NCBI GenBank assembly: GCA_963995525.1
Contig: OZ023214.1
Coordinates: 44,950,842-45,014,841 of the forward strand
DNA length: 64,000 nucleotides
Origin: Escarpia spicata
Lineage: Eukaryota > Annelida > Polychaeta > Sabellida > Siboglinidae
Direction: 5' to 3'
The number at the start of each line of letters is the position of its first letter. Within the stretch, counting starts at the first letter, position 1. The notes beneath the pieces were generated by a model. It did not search any database, was not told the origin of the DNA, and worked only from the letters and a program-made list of their open reading frames with translations. A program made the position numbers and the translations under genes. Positions 54,488-64,000 of this stretch are shown in pieces.

Positions 54488-57400
54488 GTAAGTCGAGTTA
54501 AGCACCACTAATTATTTAAAACGAAAAAAAAAAGTTCGGTATGGCAATATGCCAATAATATTTAATAGGCACTTCAAAATGCTAGAACATTGACATTGAG
54601 AATGGGCTTAAATTAAAGGTAATAGCTTAAGGATCACAACTGTTTATTTTATTAAGGTATCTTTAATAAATAAAAAGATATTGCGATTTTAAGACGGCAA
54701 AACAGCGTAATTTTTGTGTATCTCTTAGTCTTACAGACACAGTGGCAAAATGGACTCATTTTTGTGTTTTCTGTGTATAAATATTTGCTTTAAAATGTCA
54801 ACTTTTTTATTTATATAGATATTTAAATATTTTTTTTGTGGTTTTCAAACACATTGACTAGAGTAATAAATTTACAATATTTAATATTTTTAGTACTAAT
54901 TATAACCAAATTAGCGCAATTAATTAGTTAATTTTTAGTAATGTAGCATGCAAACTCAACAGATCAACAATCCAATTAAAAGCCATAATGCCCATGATTA
55001 TGAATATACATATTATGCAATGTGTATAACCACATAAATAACGGTAATAAATATACATTAACCCATTAGACCTCAAGTCGGCCAAACCCGCCCAAGTTCC
55101 GACTCCTCAAGTCGGCCAAACCCGCCCGAAAAGATGAGCGTCATAGTTTCATCTATTCCAGAGGCGCACTCTGGAGGATACTTTTGAAACACATTCAAAA
55201 TGTCTCATTAACATATTGGCAATGAATTGTGGGTATTTCTGGTGTATGTTGCTATTCGACTTATCGAAGTTTCATGCGTTTTTCCAAGCTGCTCCAGTTT
55301 TTGAGAGAACAAAATGGCGTCTGTTGGTCCTAGTTGTTTGTCTGCAGAAGTCGTGTGTCTGTGATGACAGTGATATCGAAGAAAGTGATTTAGACATCGA
55401 TGTTCATGTAATTATATGCGACTTTGTTCGATACTTCGGCTGGACGATCGTTGTTGTCAGGGAAGCTGGTCGTTCACGCCCATTTTGTAAACACGCTACG
55501 AGACCAGTCCCGCATTCTGTATTCCTTATTTTTGCACGAAGTTAATACGCTATTTATATTTCGATTAGGAAACTGTATGACGATGTTGTAGTTGTATTAT
55601 TTCGGGATTTCTAAGTGTTGTAACTTGTGGGACTGTCCTGTTGTTCACTTGTTGTTTTGACCGAGGCTGCCCAGGGTGGTAGTGCTGACACTTGACAGCT
55701 ACATGTGCCTATGACCAGGCACTCCCATTCCACAGTAATGAAGTATATATCATTCTAGCCATCAGAATTTAACAATGCAGGTATCATTGTGTAGGCATTT
55801 ATCTGCTCTTTATAATAAAATCAAGTTGTAGCAGTACAATAATGATCATAAAAAAGTTACACAGCAGTCAATCATTATGTTCGGTGTAGAAATTATTGTC
55901 CAGCAGGGTTTTATTTTACCACATCTTGTTTGGGCAAAATACGTATGATACAATAACATATGTTGTACCAAAATATTGTTTTAAATACAATTTAGTATCA
56001 TATAAATTAGAGCACTGCAACATATGCAACATGGTGTGCATTGAAGGTAGACTCCATAGAGTGATGTACCCCATATTTAATTTCAGCTTTGCAAAATTGT
56101 CAAGTATGCTTCCATTGTATTCCAGCGTGTGCAACATCTATTTTAGATATAATAACATTTTTTATACCAAAATGTAAGTAATTAAATTATCTTTCAAATA
56201 AACACAACTTGTAGCAGTAAGAAATGAAGTATAAAAAAGTTATGACTCATAATATGACATGTTGTAGTGAAATACCTAAATACTGGCACGCCTACCGAGA
56301 TATGGACAACTATTGTTATTCATACAAAAGCATATTTACACCCAATGTGAAGAGCATTCCAAGTCCTTTAAAATAGTTACAACTTGAAATAATGGAAATT
56401 CAATAATAAAAGAGCTACACCACAAAAACGGACACCCCCGAACATTTTCAGACTGTGACCTAATTCTCTGAGGAACCAGGGGCTTTACACCGAAACACTC
56501 TGAGGTCTAAAGGGTTAACAAATCATTTTATAATTTAATTAATTAGTCAATACTGGCTAATTAGTGCGCAACTTTGACAGACCGACACATTTCAGTAAAA
56601 GGCCATAATGTCCATGATTATGAAGATATTTGTATAATTTATGCAAGCAGTAAACCACATTAATTATGGTAATACATTGACCAGTCATTTCACATTAACA
56701 GTAACTTAATAACTGTTCGTTTTCTTTTGGGGCGAGCAATTAAAATGAACTGCCTATATTGTATGCCTAAGTTTTGAATGTATAAATTTAACGAATTATA
56801 AAGCATACTAAGCCATAAACTTATGTAAGTGTTTACATTTTTTTGGATTTTATTTTCAGGTCTGATGGTTGCAGAAAACAAAAGGAAAGGTGACGAGGGG
56901 TTGGAGAACCCTATGGCAAAGACAAAGAAGATTGACCGAGAAAAATGCAGTGATCTCATTGTGCTTGGACTTCCGTGGAAAAGTTCGGAAGAGGACCTGA
57001 AGAGTTACTTTGAGCAGTTTGGAGACCTACTCATGGTTCAGGTTTGTCAATTGTTTGCTGAAATTTAACCAATTTTTTTTGCTTACCTTATGCATCAGTG
57101 CTTCTGGAACCAGAGAACTATTTGATGGCCTTTTGCTGGCCAGTCGCCTTTCATCAGTGATAAAACAAATCGGCACTGGTGAAAATATTGGCCGTTACAT
57201 TTATTTTTGCAAAACAATTATTTGTAGATCTAAGAATTAATGCATGGTAAATACTGATCACCAAGTTTGCTACCCTGTCTAATTATCCCTTTTTAGCCAA
57301 CTTTAGTTTTGTTTCCTAAACACTTGAAATGACACGTGCAGTAGTCGTGTACAGCACTATTTATCTGCTATGTTCAAGCGAGAGTAAAAAGCATGAATTT

Positions 57401-60400
57401 AAAATAAGCTCTTACAGTGTTTCCCCTGTTAAAATGATGGGCGAGATGGTAGGGGTAGGCGAGCGCGCAGGCTAGGGGAGTCCAGTCATGCCCCCCGGAG
57501 CCCAGTCCTGACCTTGCTCACTTTCCACCCAAGGCACAGCTGTATTACGAAAACCACCGGTGCAGCCATGGTCTTTAGAATTGCTATCAAATGTTTGACA
57601 GTTAAACAAATTTTGTTGTGTATTTCCATTATGGAATATATGGTTTATCAAGTAGACGACAGTTGAGATTGTCTGCCATTCGTAGTCAATGTGTAACGAG
57701 ACCACTTATTGGGTGAATAATTAATGCCCCTGCCATTCGCCAATCATGCGTGCGGATACAAATGAGTTTGGCAGTGCATACATGTCATCGTATACAAATG
57801 GATGAGTTTTGGTTGCTGTTATTTAATTAAAAATGTAAGCAAACAAACATGGATTTAAATATCAAATAACAAGATTGGGCTTTAGGGTTGTCCTAGGTAG
57901 GGTTGGGTTACAGGAAACATGATGGTGGTCAGTCGGGTTGAAACCAGCGGGCCAGTAAAATATGAAAACTGGTGCTCCGAAATGGCCCGGCAGCCTAAAA
58001 AAAGACGCCTGGTAAGTGGGCCAGTGTTAATGTCGAGGCGTGCATATACCAGTGGAAACACTGTTCTTCATTGTTATAATTCTCAATAATGAGTTTGTGT
58101 TCATATTTGGGTTGTAGCCCGTATAACAGATTGAATTTTGGTTGTCTATGTTGTACAGGTAAAAAAAGACATAAAGACTGGACAGTCAAAGGGCTTCGGG
58201 TTCGTGCGATTCAATGACTACGAGTCGCAGGTGAAATGTTTGGCACAGCGACACATGATTGACGGCAGATGGTGTGACGTCCGTATACCAAACTCTAGGG
58301 TAAGATATTGGTGCCTGTTTCTGTAGAAAGCGTTCTTGAATAGTTCTCACAGTCGAGTGCTTATTCACAAAGATTTATTTTCTTGGCTTAACAAGATTTA
58401 AGGGGAGACACGGCAGTCTGAAATACGTCAATAATTATTTTTATGAAATTTTGTGTTTCTTTCAGTTTTTGACAGATTGACATATCTACTTCACAATAAA
58501 GATCGTTTTTTAACAGTTACTCACCGCTAAGTCATTATATTAGCACTAACTTAGATGGCCCATCAAATGTGAAATGACAATAAATATCTGAATCGATGAA
58601 ACACGCCAAAAGTAATCCAAGTTTATGCCTTGACAACGACAACGTTTGTTCATGATTCGCCATTTTGTTTGGTATCAAAAGAACGGCCTTCTTCTTGGCT
58701 ATCTGTCAGTTATGTTGATAGTCACGCCCGTTTTCCCGCGTTGAAACCGAGTCCAAATTTCCGATGATCTCCTTATTTAGCACATAATTATGCAAATGAG
58801 ACACGGAACTGGCCGAAAGCCTCGCATTCGTGGTTTTATGACGCGTTTTTTTCTCAAAATGAGGCACGCAACCAGCCGAAAGCAAGTTCAAGGATCATTC
58901 AACCGGTTTTATGACGCGTCTTCGTTCAAAACGAGGCAAATCAATCCCACGATGCTTTGCGTTATCTGCTTTCCTGTTTACATTGTTGCTACGGAGAACA
59001 GTTTGACACTCGATAAACGGACGATATATTTGGTTAAAAAGAGAGGTTAAATGAGATGCCGCCGAAGAAATCAAAAGTTATACGCAAGCGCCCGAGTGAG
59101 TGCAATGCTGCACGTCGTTGGTTGTCCGAGGAAGCCGACTTAGCAGCCGTAATCGACGGCGAAAGCGAATTGATTTGAAGCAGACGACACTGCGAGTGCG
59201 ACTGACACTGACAGCGCCGGGAAGATCGCAACAGCTGACACCGGAGCGACTGCACAGCTACAAGGGACGGTCCAGGCAACACCGTGTCGCACTACAGTCG
59301 TCTCGTCACGCAAAATTGTCACCATGAACGCCGTTAAATGTGACAACCCTGACGAACAGAGGGAACTGAGCAGTCGAGATTGGTGTATTGTCGATGTTGG
59401 CCAACTCAATGAAGTGGTCGCTGATGTCTTCTGCCCTGCACTGAACACCTCTAATGCTATTGCATTATACTGTTGAAACATGTTGATCAGAAGTGACTTT
59501 TTATGCTCCACACTGCCATATGGTGTACATGGATGTTGTGTTATATATACCAAATGTATCAGAGTTAGTGATGATTGACTGACATGTCAAACATGTGATG
59601 ATTGTATGGACACACTGTAAAATGCCTCAGTGAAGTGGTGCTTAGGTTGACAAGTCACAACCTGTGCAGAGTGGGAAACTGTCCGAATTCTTGCTTCAGC
59701 TATGATTCATGGCATTATAATGTGTGGGGTGGCAGTGGGGGGTGGGTGGGAGGGGTGGGGGTGAAAATGTTATAATGATGTCACTTTTAATGGACTATTA
59801 ATCATATAAACATTTATGTATATTACATCTTCGTTATCTAACATGCATTTCAGAGTTGAAGAAAACAGGCTGACATGTCACGACTGTTGTGGATACATAC
59901 AAGCTGCATTTGTAAAAGTGAAGTGATGCTTACTTAGGAAAATACCTATCTGATCTCATAATCAGGTTTCTTTGCATAACCAATGCATATGGACTGTTAC
60001 ATGCTATCAGTATGCATGTTTTATGTTGGACACAAGTCACAATGTATGCAATGTGAATTATGTGTGAAAACTGTCTTAATTGGTGCGTCGACCATGATTA
60101 CTCGCATTATGAATTAGGGGGTAGGGGTAAACAATGACATAATTGTGTAACTGTTAATGAAATGTTTCACTTAGAAACACTCACATATTGTATATACATG
60201 GTAAGCCTACCATATTTATGCTTATTTGTAACATCTAGTATGTGCAAGACATTAAAATTACTTTGTTCATACTTTGAGTGCCGTTTTCTCAGTTATCACT
60301 TTTTTGTAGGAACTCCAAAACTAACCAAGCAATTCATACCAACTTTTTACACAGTAATAATGACATGACTATCTACATTCCTGTGCATTGAAATTATGAT

Positions 60401-63400
60401 CAGTCATTTGGATTATATCCCATAGGGGTTTGAATGTGAAAATATTGAAGAAAAAAATTAAAATAAAATAAAAAATTGTCCAAAAAAATCTGAATGACAT
60501 ACAAATGGCTATGCACAGAAAGTTAGAATAGTTCATTATCTAAATAAAAACATTTGAATTGCATAAATTAGGATAGGGGTTTCAGTGTTCTATTCATTTA
60601 AACTTTTGCTGTTTTATGCCTTATTTTTTCGATTAAAACCCCCTAGCGCACTGAAATATTAGAAAATAAAAATCATGAAATATCCTTAGTTTTAGTACAG
60701 TAACTTCATACAATACATAGTTGGTGAAATTTATCAGCTTTTAATTTATAAAAAAATTCTGTGTCCTGTGATCCCTTAACAAGATTGCCACCCAGAGAAT
60801 TAACTCTAGGTAGCAGGTGGACAAGGAAACCCTTGGCTTATCGAGAGTCCGACCTTTTTATCTATGTGTATCCCGCCCGTCTGAGGTATGTGTCGATTTT
60901 ATTTTTAAACATTCACGCTACTAGCACCCACACAATCAGCAGGTAATCTGTTCCATTCATTTACAGTCCTTTGTCAAAATGAAAACTTTCTTATATCCAA
61001 TCTACTCTGCTCCTTTGCTAATGCAAGATCATGTCCTCTAGTCCTTCTATCTTTCTTAACTGAGAAAAACATTTCTATCAATATTTTCATGACCCTTCAA
61101 TATTTTAAACACTTCTATCTGATCTCCTCTCAATCTCCTGGTCTCTAGTGTTGTTAAACCGCATTTTTTTAGGCGTATTTCATAACTAAGATCCCTCAGA
61201 TTTGGTATAATTTTAGTTGCTCTCCTCTGCATTCTTTCTAGCATATCTATGTCCTTCCTGCGATATGGCCTCCACGCTTGAATACAATATTCTAAATGAG
61301 GCCTAACTATTGTTTTGTACAGCGGTATTATTAGCTCTTTTTCCTTGTACGTTATGTTTCGCCTAATTAATCCAAGGATTTGATTTTCCTTTGAAGCTGC
61401 AATTCCGCACTGCTCTGAAATCTTCATATCAGCACTAACGGTTAACCCTAAGTCCTTTTCTTTTACAGTAGTACTTAGTACAGTACCCCCCATTGTATAT
61501 TCTACCTCTTCGTTCCCATGTCCTACGTGGAGGCATTTACATTTCCCAAAATTTTAAATCATTTGCCACTTTTCAGACCATTTGATCAACCTGTCAAGAT
61601 CATCTTGTAAATGCTGTCTATCTCCATCACTTTTAATCCTTCTAAACACTTTTGTATCATCTGCAAATTTCAACATCTTGCTTGTTATTTCATCATCCAA
61701 ATCGTTGATGTATATTAAGAATAATATAGGACCTAATACTGATCCCTGTGGTACCCCACTCAATACCGATTTCCAGTTTGAAGCCTCCCCATCAACTACT
61801 ACACGTTGTCTTCTGTCAATCAGCCATTGTTCTATCCAGTTTATTATACCATTTCCTATGCCATGGGCCTTTAGTTTAAGCAGTAATCTTTGATGTGGTA
61901 CTTTGTCAAAAGCTTTTTGAAAATCTAAGTAGATGATATCTACTGGTGATCCCTCATCTACCCACTTAGTGATGTCTTCCAAAAAACATAACATTTGTTA
62001 AGCATGACCTCGCTTTAAAAAAACCATGTTGAGATGGGTTTATCAAGTTTTGTTTAACAAGAAAATCCATCATGTGATCTTTAATTAGTCTTTCTAATAA
62101 TTTACAAATCACTGATGTTAAACTCACTGGTCTATAGTTCTCTGACTTGTTTCTCGAACCTTTTTTAAATAACGGTATAATGTTTGCCTCTTTCCATTCT
62201 AAAGGAACCACTCCCTCTTCTAATGACAAATTGAAAACTGTTGCAAGCGGTGCGCTAATTTGTTCTACAATTTCCAATAGTAGTTTGGGCGGAATCCCGT
62301 CCACTCCAGGTGATTTATTATCCTTCATAGCCCTTATTTCTTAGCTACCATTTCCGGGGTTACAATTAATTGTCCTAAATAGTCTGAATCTGCCCCCTTG
62401 AACTTAGCCTCTGGTATTGGCAGTGAACTAATATCTTCCCTGGTAAACACTGAACTAAAGTACTCATTCAGGTCTTCTGCCATTATGAATCCCTCTGATA
62501 TTATATTTCCAGCACTATCTTCTAGAAGACCGACCTTATCTTGCAAGTCTTGTGTGTCGATATGATGTTTCACTCATTTGTATTGTAGCACACTAAGGGG
62601 CCATGTACAAATTACATATGCATAAAGTCATGGTAAAATTATAAATAAACCCTTGTACAGGGGTCGCTCTGAAAAAAAGACATGAATGTGCCCGTTGGGC
62701 ACATCAGAAATAAAACTGCCTTTTCGAAATTTTACGTGCTCCAAATCAGTTGTTTAAAATTTTATTAATTAATTTGCATGATAGTATGATCGCTTAAATA
62801 ACCTGGTAAATGTGAACATTACTTTTTTAATATTAGGCATGTAATCATGTTATTATTTAACTTGTTTTAATTTTATTCAGGACTGCCTGCACGACATATA
62901 CATATATGTACATAATATATCACATTAAGATACATATAACAGTACCTCCCAGTTTCATTCAAATGTGTCCATTTCATATCAACCCCAGCAGTGCAAGTTA
63001 TAAAATATGCCCTTTTATAGACTGCCTGAAATTTGTATAGACACGAAAATACAATAGGTCTGCCTATCCTATTTTTTTTACAATAAAATGTTAAAAAAGT
63101 AAACTGATTTTCCTACCTACCCTATTTTAAAAATCAATGTTACTAGAAACACAACTATGTCAACGCACATTGTCTATGATTTTTTATAAGTGTTACACAT
63201 TGTAGTACACATATTGTAGTCCTGTTGTATTCGTAGTGTTCCACGACACTAAGACTTGGTCAAACCATGTTATGCGGTCCCTGCTTTGGGGATCATGGTC
63301 CCTGCTATCAGCATACTTAACAAAAACCCTGACCATAATGCATTAGGTGAAATTCTGCTCCCCCAATATGCAGTATGCATCTGTCCTTACCTACTGCATC

Positions 63401-64000
63401 AGTCCTTTCCCATTATAAACAGTATGCCTATCTTGCTTAAGGTATACAGTAACCTAGACTCCCCTCTACCGATAAATGCACAATCACTGTTCCTCATCCT
63501 TGCATAACTAAAATTGAAAATCACATCGATGTCTTTATATGCCTGTACTTGTTGAAGCAGTTGTACTGGAACAGTTAAACAAAGTAGTGCAGTTCATAGT
63601 TTTATGGTTACTAGTGTTGCTAAATTCCCGGTTTTTCTTCAGCTTAAAAACGTAATTATTCCTCTAAGCAAATGTTCTGGCACAGCAAGTGAAAACTGAT
63701 TTGCAACAGGTCAAATAAATGTGTATGCCTTTGTTGCTTGTAAGAAGTTTGCTCAATACACATCTTTAAGGTGTTGAGAATAACCATTTGGATAGTCGAT
63801 AACATCCCTATTGCCATCTCACCCCTCATTTTTTTACAACAAATAGCCCTGAGTGCACAGCGTCTGTATTTGTGCAGGAGAGCGAGGCGCAGCAAATGAA
63901 TCGCAAGGTGTTCATTGGTCGGTGTCACGAGGACATGACGGCGGATGACCTGCGCAACTACTTCAGCAAGTTCGGCGAGGTGCTTGACGTCTTCATCCCG
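54235..64000 (+). CDS. TARDBP: TDP-43 (TARDBP/TBPH) orthologue, 5' four coding exons
   Basis: TDP-43 is a nuclear RNA-binding protein that binds UG-rich RNA and controls splicing and mRNA levels. Exons: 54235-54487, 56860-57041, 58159-58299 and 63878 to the window edge, all with GT-AG junctions and matching phases, together 233 codons. Residues 1-84 form the N-terminal oligomerisation domain ([31 protein letters not shown]). Residues 91-108 form a bipartite nuclear localisation signal (NKRK ... KTKK). RRM1 starts near residue 116 with DLIVLGLPW (RNP2) and has KGFGFVRF (RNP1). RRM2 starts near residue 202 with VFIGRC and is cut by the window edge. The remaining RRM2 and the low-complexity C-terminus are outside. 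Identity to human TDP-43 is high throughout, so the assignment is safe. Confidence 0.96.
55072..56514. mobile_element. piggyBac-like element, 1.44 kb, TTAA-flanked (TARDBP intron 1)
   Basis: TTAA at 55068-55071, then CCCATTAGACCTCA. The inverted end TGAGGTCTAAAGGG closes at 56514, followed by TTAA. CCC-starting termini next to TTAA are typical of piggyBac elements. The only notable open stretch (55216-55545) includes an acidic [14 protein letters not shown] segment, such as occurs near the N-terminus of piggyBac transposases, but no catalytic region. It is probably an internally deleted, non-autonomous copy. Confidence 0.8.
56860..57041 (+). CDS. TARDBP: TARDBP exon 2, NLS and first half of RRM1
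   Basis: 182 nt; completes a Gly codon and ends in phase 0 after LMVQ. Acceptor TTTTCAG, donor GTTTGT. Carries the nuclear localisation signal and the RNP2 motif with the conserved Trp of LGLPW. Confidence 0.95.
57042..58158. other. TARDBP intron 2
   Basis: No gene or classified repeat recognised. A short GC-richer patch lies near 57440-57560. Confidence 0.5.
58159..58299 (+). CDS. TARDBP: TARDBP exon 3, second half of RRM1
   Basis: 141 nt, 47 codons, phase 0 at both ends; acceptor TTGTACAG, donor GTAAGA. Carries KGFGFVRF with the two RNA-stacking Phe residues, and [17 protein letters not shown]. Confidence 0.96.
58300..59035. other. TARDBP intron 3, first part
   Basis: Contains a CpG-containing stretch (about 58620-58960) with two related segments around 58790 and 58860, both ending in a TTTTATGACGCGT motif. 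This local direct duplication has no recognised coding role. Confidence 0.4.
59040..59560 (+). pseudogene. Possible transposase-related remnant (Mutator-like type)
   Basis: Plus-strand pieces in different frames: a basic [13 protein letters not shown] start at 59056, and [17 protein letters not shown] followed by a [14 protein letters not shown] stretch near 59360-59470. The second resembles the '.W.(I/V)V....L......(V/S)(F/C)CP' opening of Mutator-like transposase domains in invertebrate genomes. The similarity is short and from memory only. Confidence 0.3.
59725..59761 (+). repeat. G-tract with G-quadruplex potential (TARDBP intron 3, sense strand)
   Basis: Five or more runs of at least three Gs separated by one to five bases within 37 bp, on the transcribed-sense strand. 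Confidence 0.85.
59762..60765. other. TARDBP intron 3, unassigned
   Basis: AT-rich, no recognisable gene or repeat. Confidence 0.4.
60770..62545 (-). mobile_element. CR1-like LINE (copy B), 5'-truncated, with reverse transcriptase
   Basis: The minus strand carries the linker [14 protein letters not shown], then RT motifs: [48 protein letters not shown] and FADDTK. The C-terminal tail follows with [18 protein letters not shown] and an LPADCV-like end near 60930. Frame changes occur near 61995, 62330 and 61500-61560. The first ~115 bp (62436-62545) are nearly identical to the end of copy A, so both are one family. It is antisense in TARDBP intron 3. Confidence 0.92.
62546..63877. other. TARDBP intron 3, last part
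   Basis: AT-rich; ends with a pyrimidine-containing acceptor for exon 4. No additional gene recognised. Confidence 0.45.
63878..64000 (+). CDS. TARDBP: TARDBP exon 4 (partial), start of RRM2
   Basis: 41 codons from acceptor TTTGTGCAG to the window edge. Encodes [11 protein letters not shown] and [14 protein letters not shown], the first half of RRM2. Confidence 0.95.

Overview
The window is nuclear DNA of an invertebrate animal. Two conserved animal genes can be read through their splice signals: long introns, GT-AG boundaries and AT-rich non-coding DNA. Several transposon classes are present (CR1-like LINE, BEL/Pao, Tc1/mariner, piggyBac-like elements, tRNA-derived SINEs). The SINE with an AAG-rich tail and the divergence of both proteins from vertebrate orthologues suggest a lophotrochozoan, perhaps a mollusc, but the sequence does not settle the phylum.

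Layout. (1) Positions 1-45556, minus strand: a gene for an MBOAT-family lysophospholipid acyltransferase of the LPCAT3/MBOAT5 type. Eleven coding exons (430 codons) were placed with phase-consistent junctions; the last exon lies beyond position 1. Its introns hold four unrelated minisatellites: 63-bp units in intron 10 (10.7 kb, about 169 copies), 62-bp in intron 8, 72-bp in intron 7 (about 58 copies) and 42-bp in intron 5 (22 copies). They also hold an (AC)56 microsatellite, SINEs, LINE remnants, a Tc1-like element, an unassigned TIR element and a possible 7.15-kb TTAA-flanked element. (2) Positions 45557-54234: the intergenic space between two head-to-head genes. It is mostly a nest: a CR1-like LINE (ORF1 zinc finger plus SGNH esterase, ORF2 endonuclease) interrupted by a BEL/Pao LTR retrotransposon with a perfect 5-bp target duplication, plus a SINE. 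(3) Positions 54235-64000, plus strand: the 5' part of a TARDBP (TDP-43/TBPH) orthologue, four coding exons covering the N-terminal domain, nuclear localisation signal, RRM1 and the start of RRM2; it runs off the right edge. Its introns carry a piggyBac-like element, a transposase-like remnant, a G-quadruplex-type G tract and a 5'-truncated LINE of the same family as the intergenic one.

The two host genes act in unrelated processes (phospholipid remodelling in the ER; nuclear RNA binding). Without the transposon nest their start codons would lie about 1 kb apart, so they may have shared a bidirectional promoter. The LPCAT3 transcript would carry a (UG)56 tract, the type of sequence TDP-43 binds, between two exon-like sequences in intron 6. 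The most unusual signal is the way the minisatellites relate to splice signals. The 63-bp array starts at the exact 5' splice site of exon 10, and every unit repeats that donor next to an acceptor-like tract. The 42-bp array repeats a consensus branch-point sequence just upstream of exon 6. All long open frames through the arrays are treated as by-products of unit lengths divisible by three.
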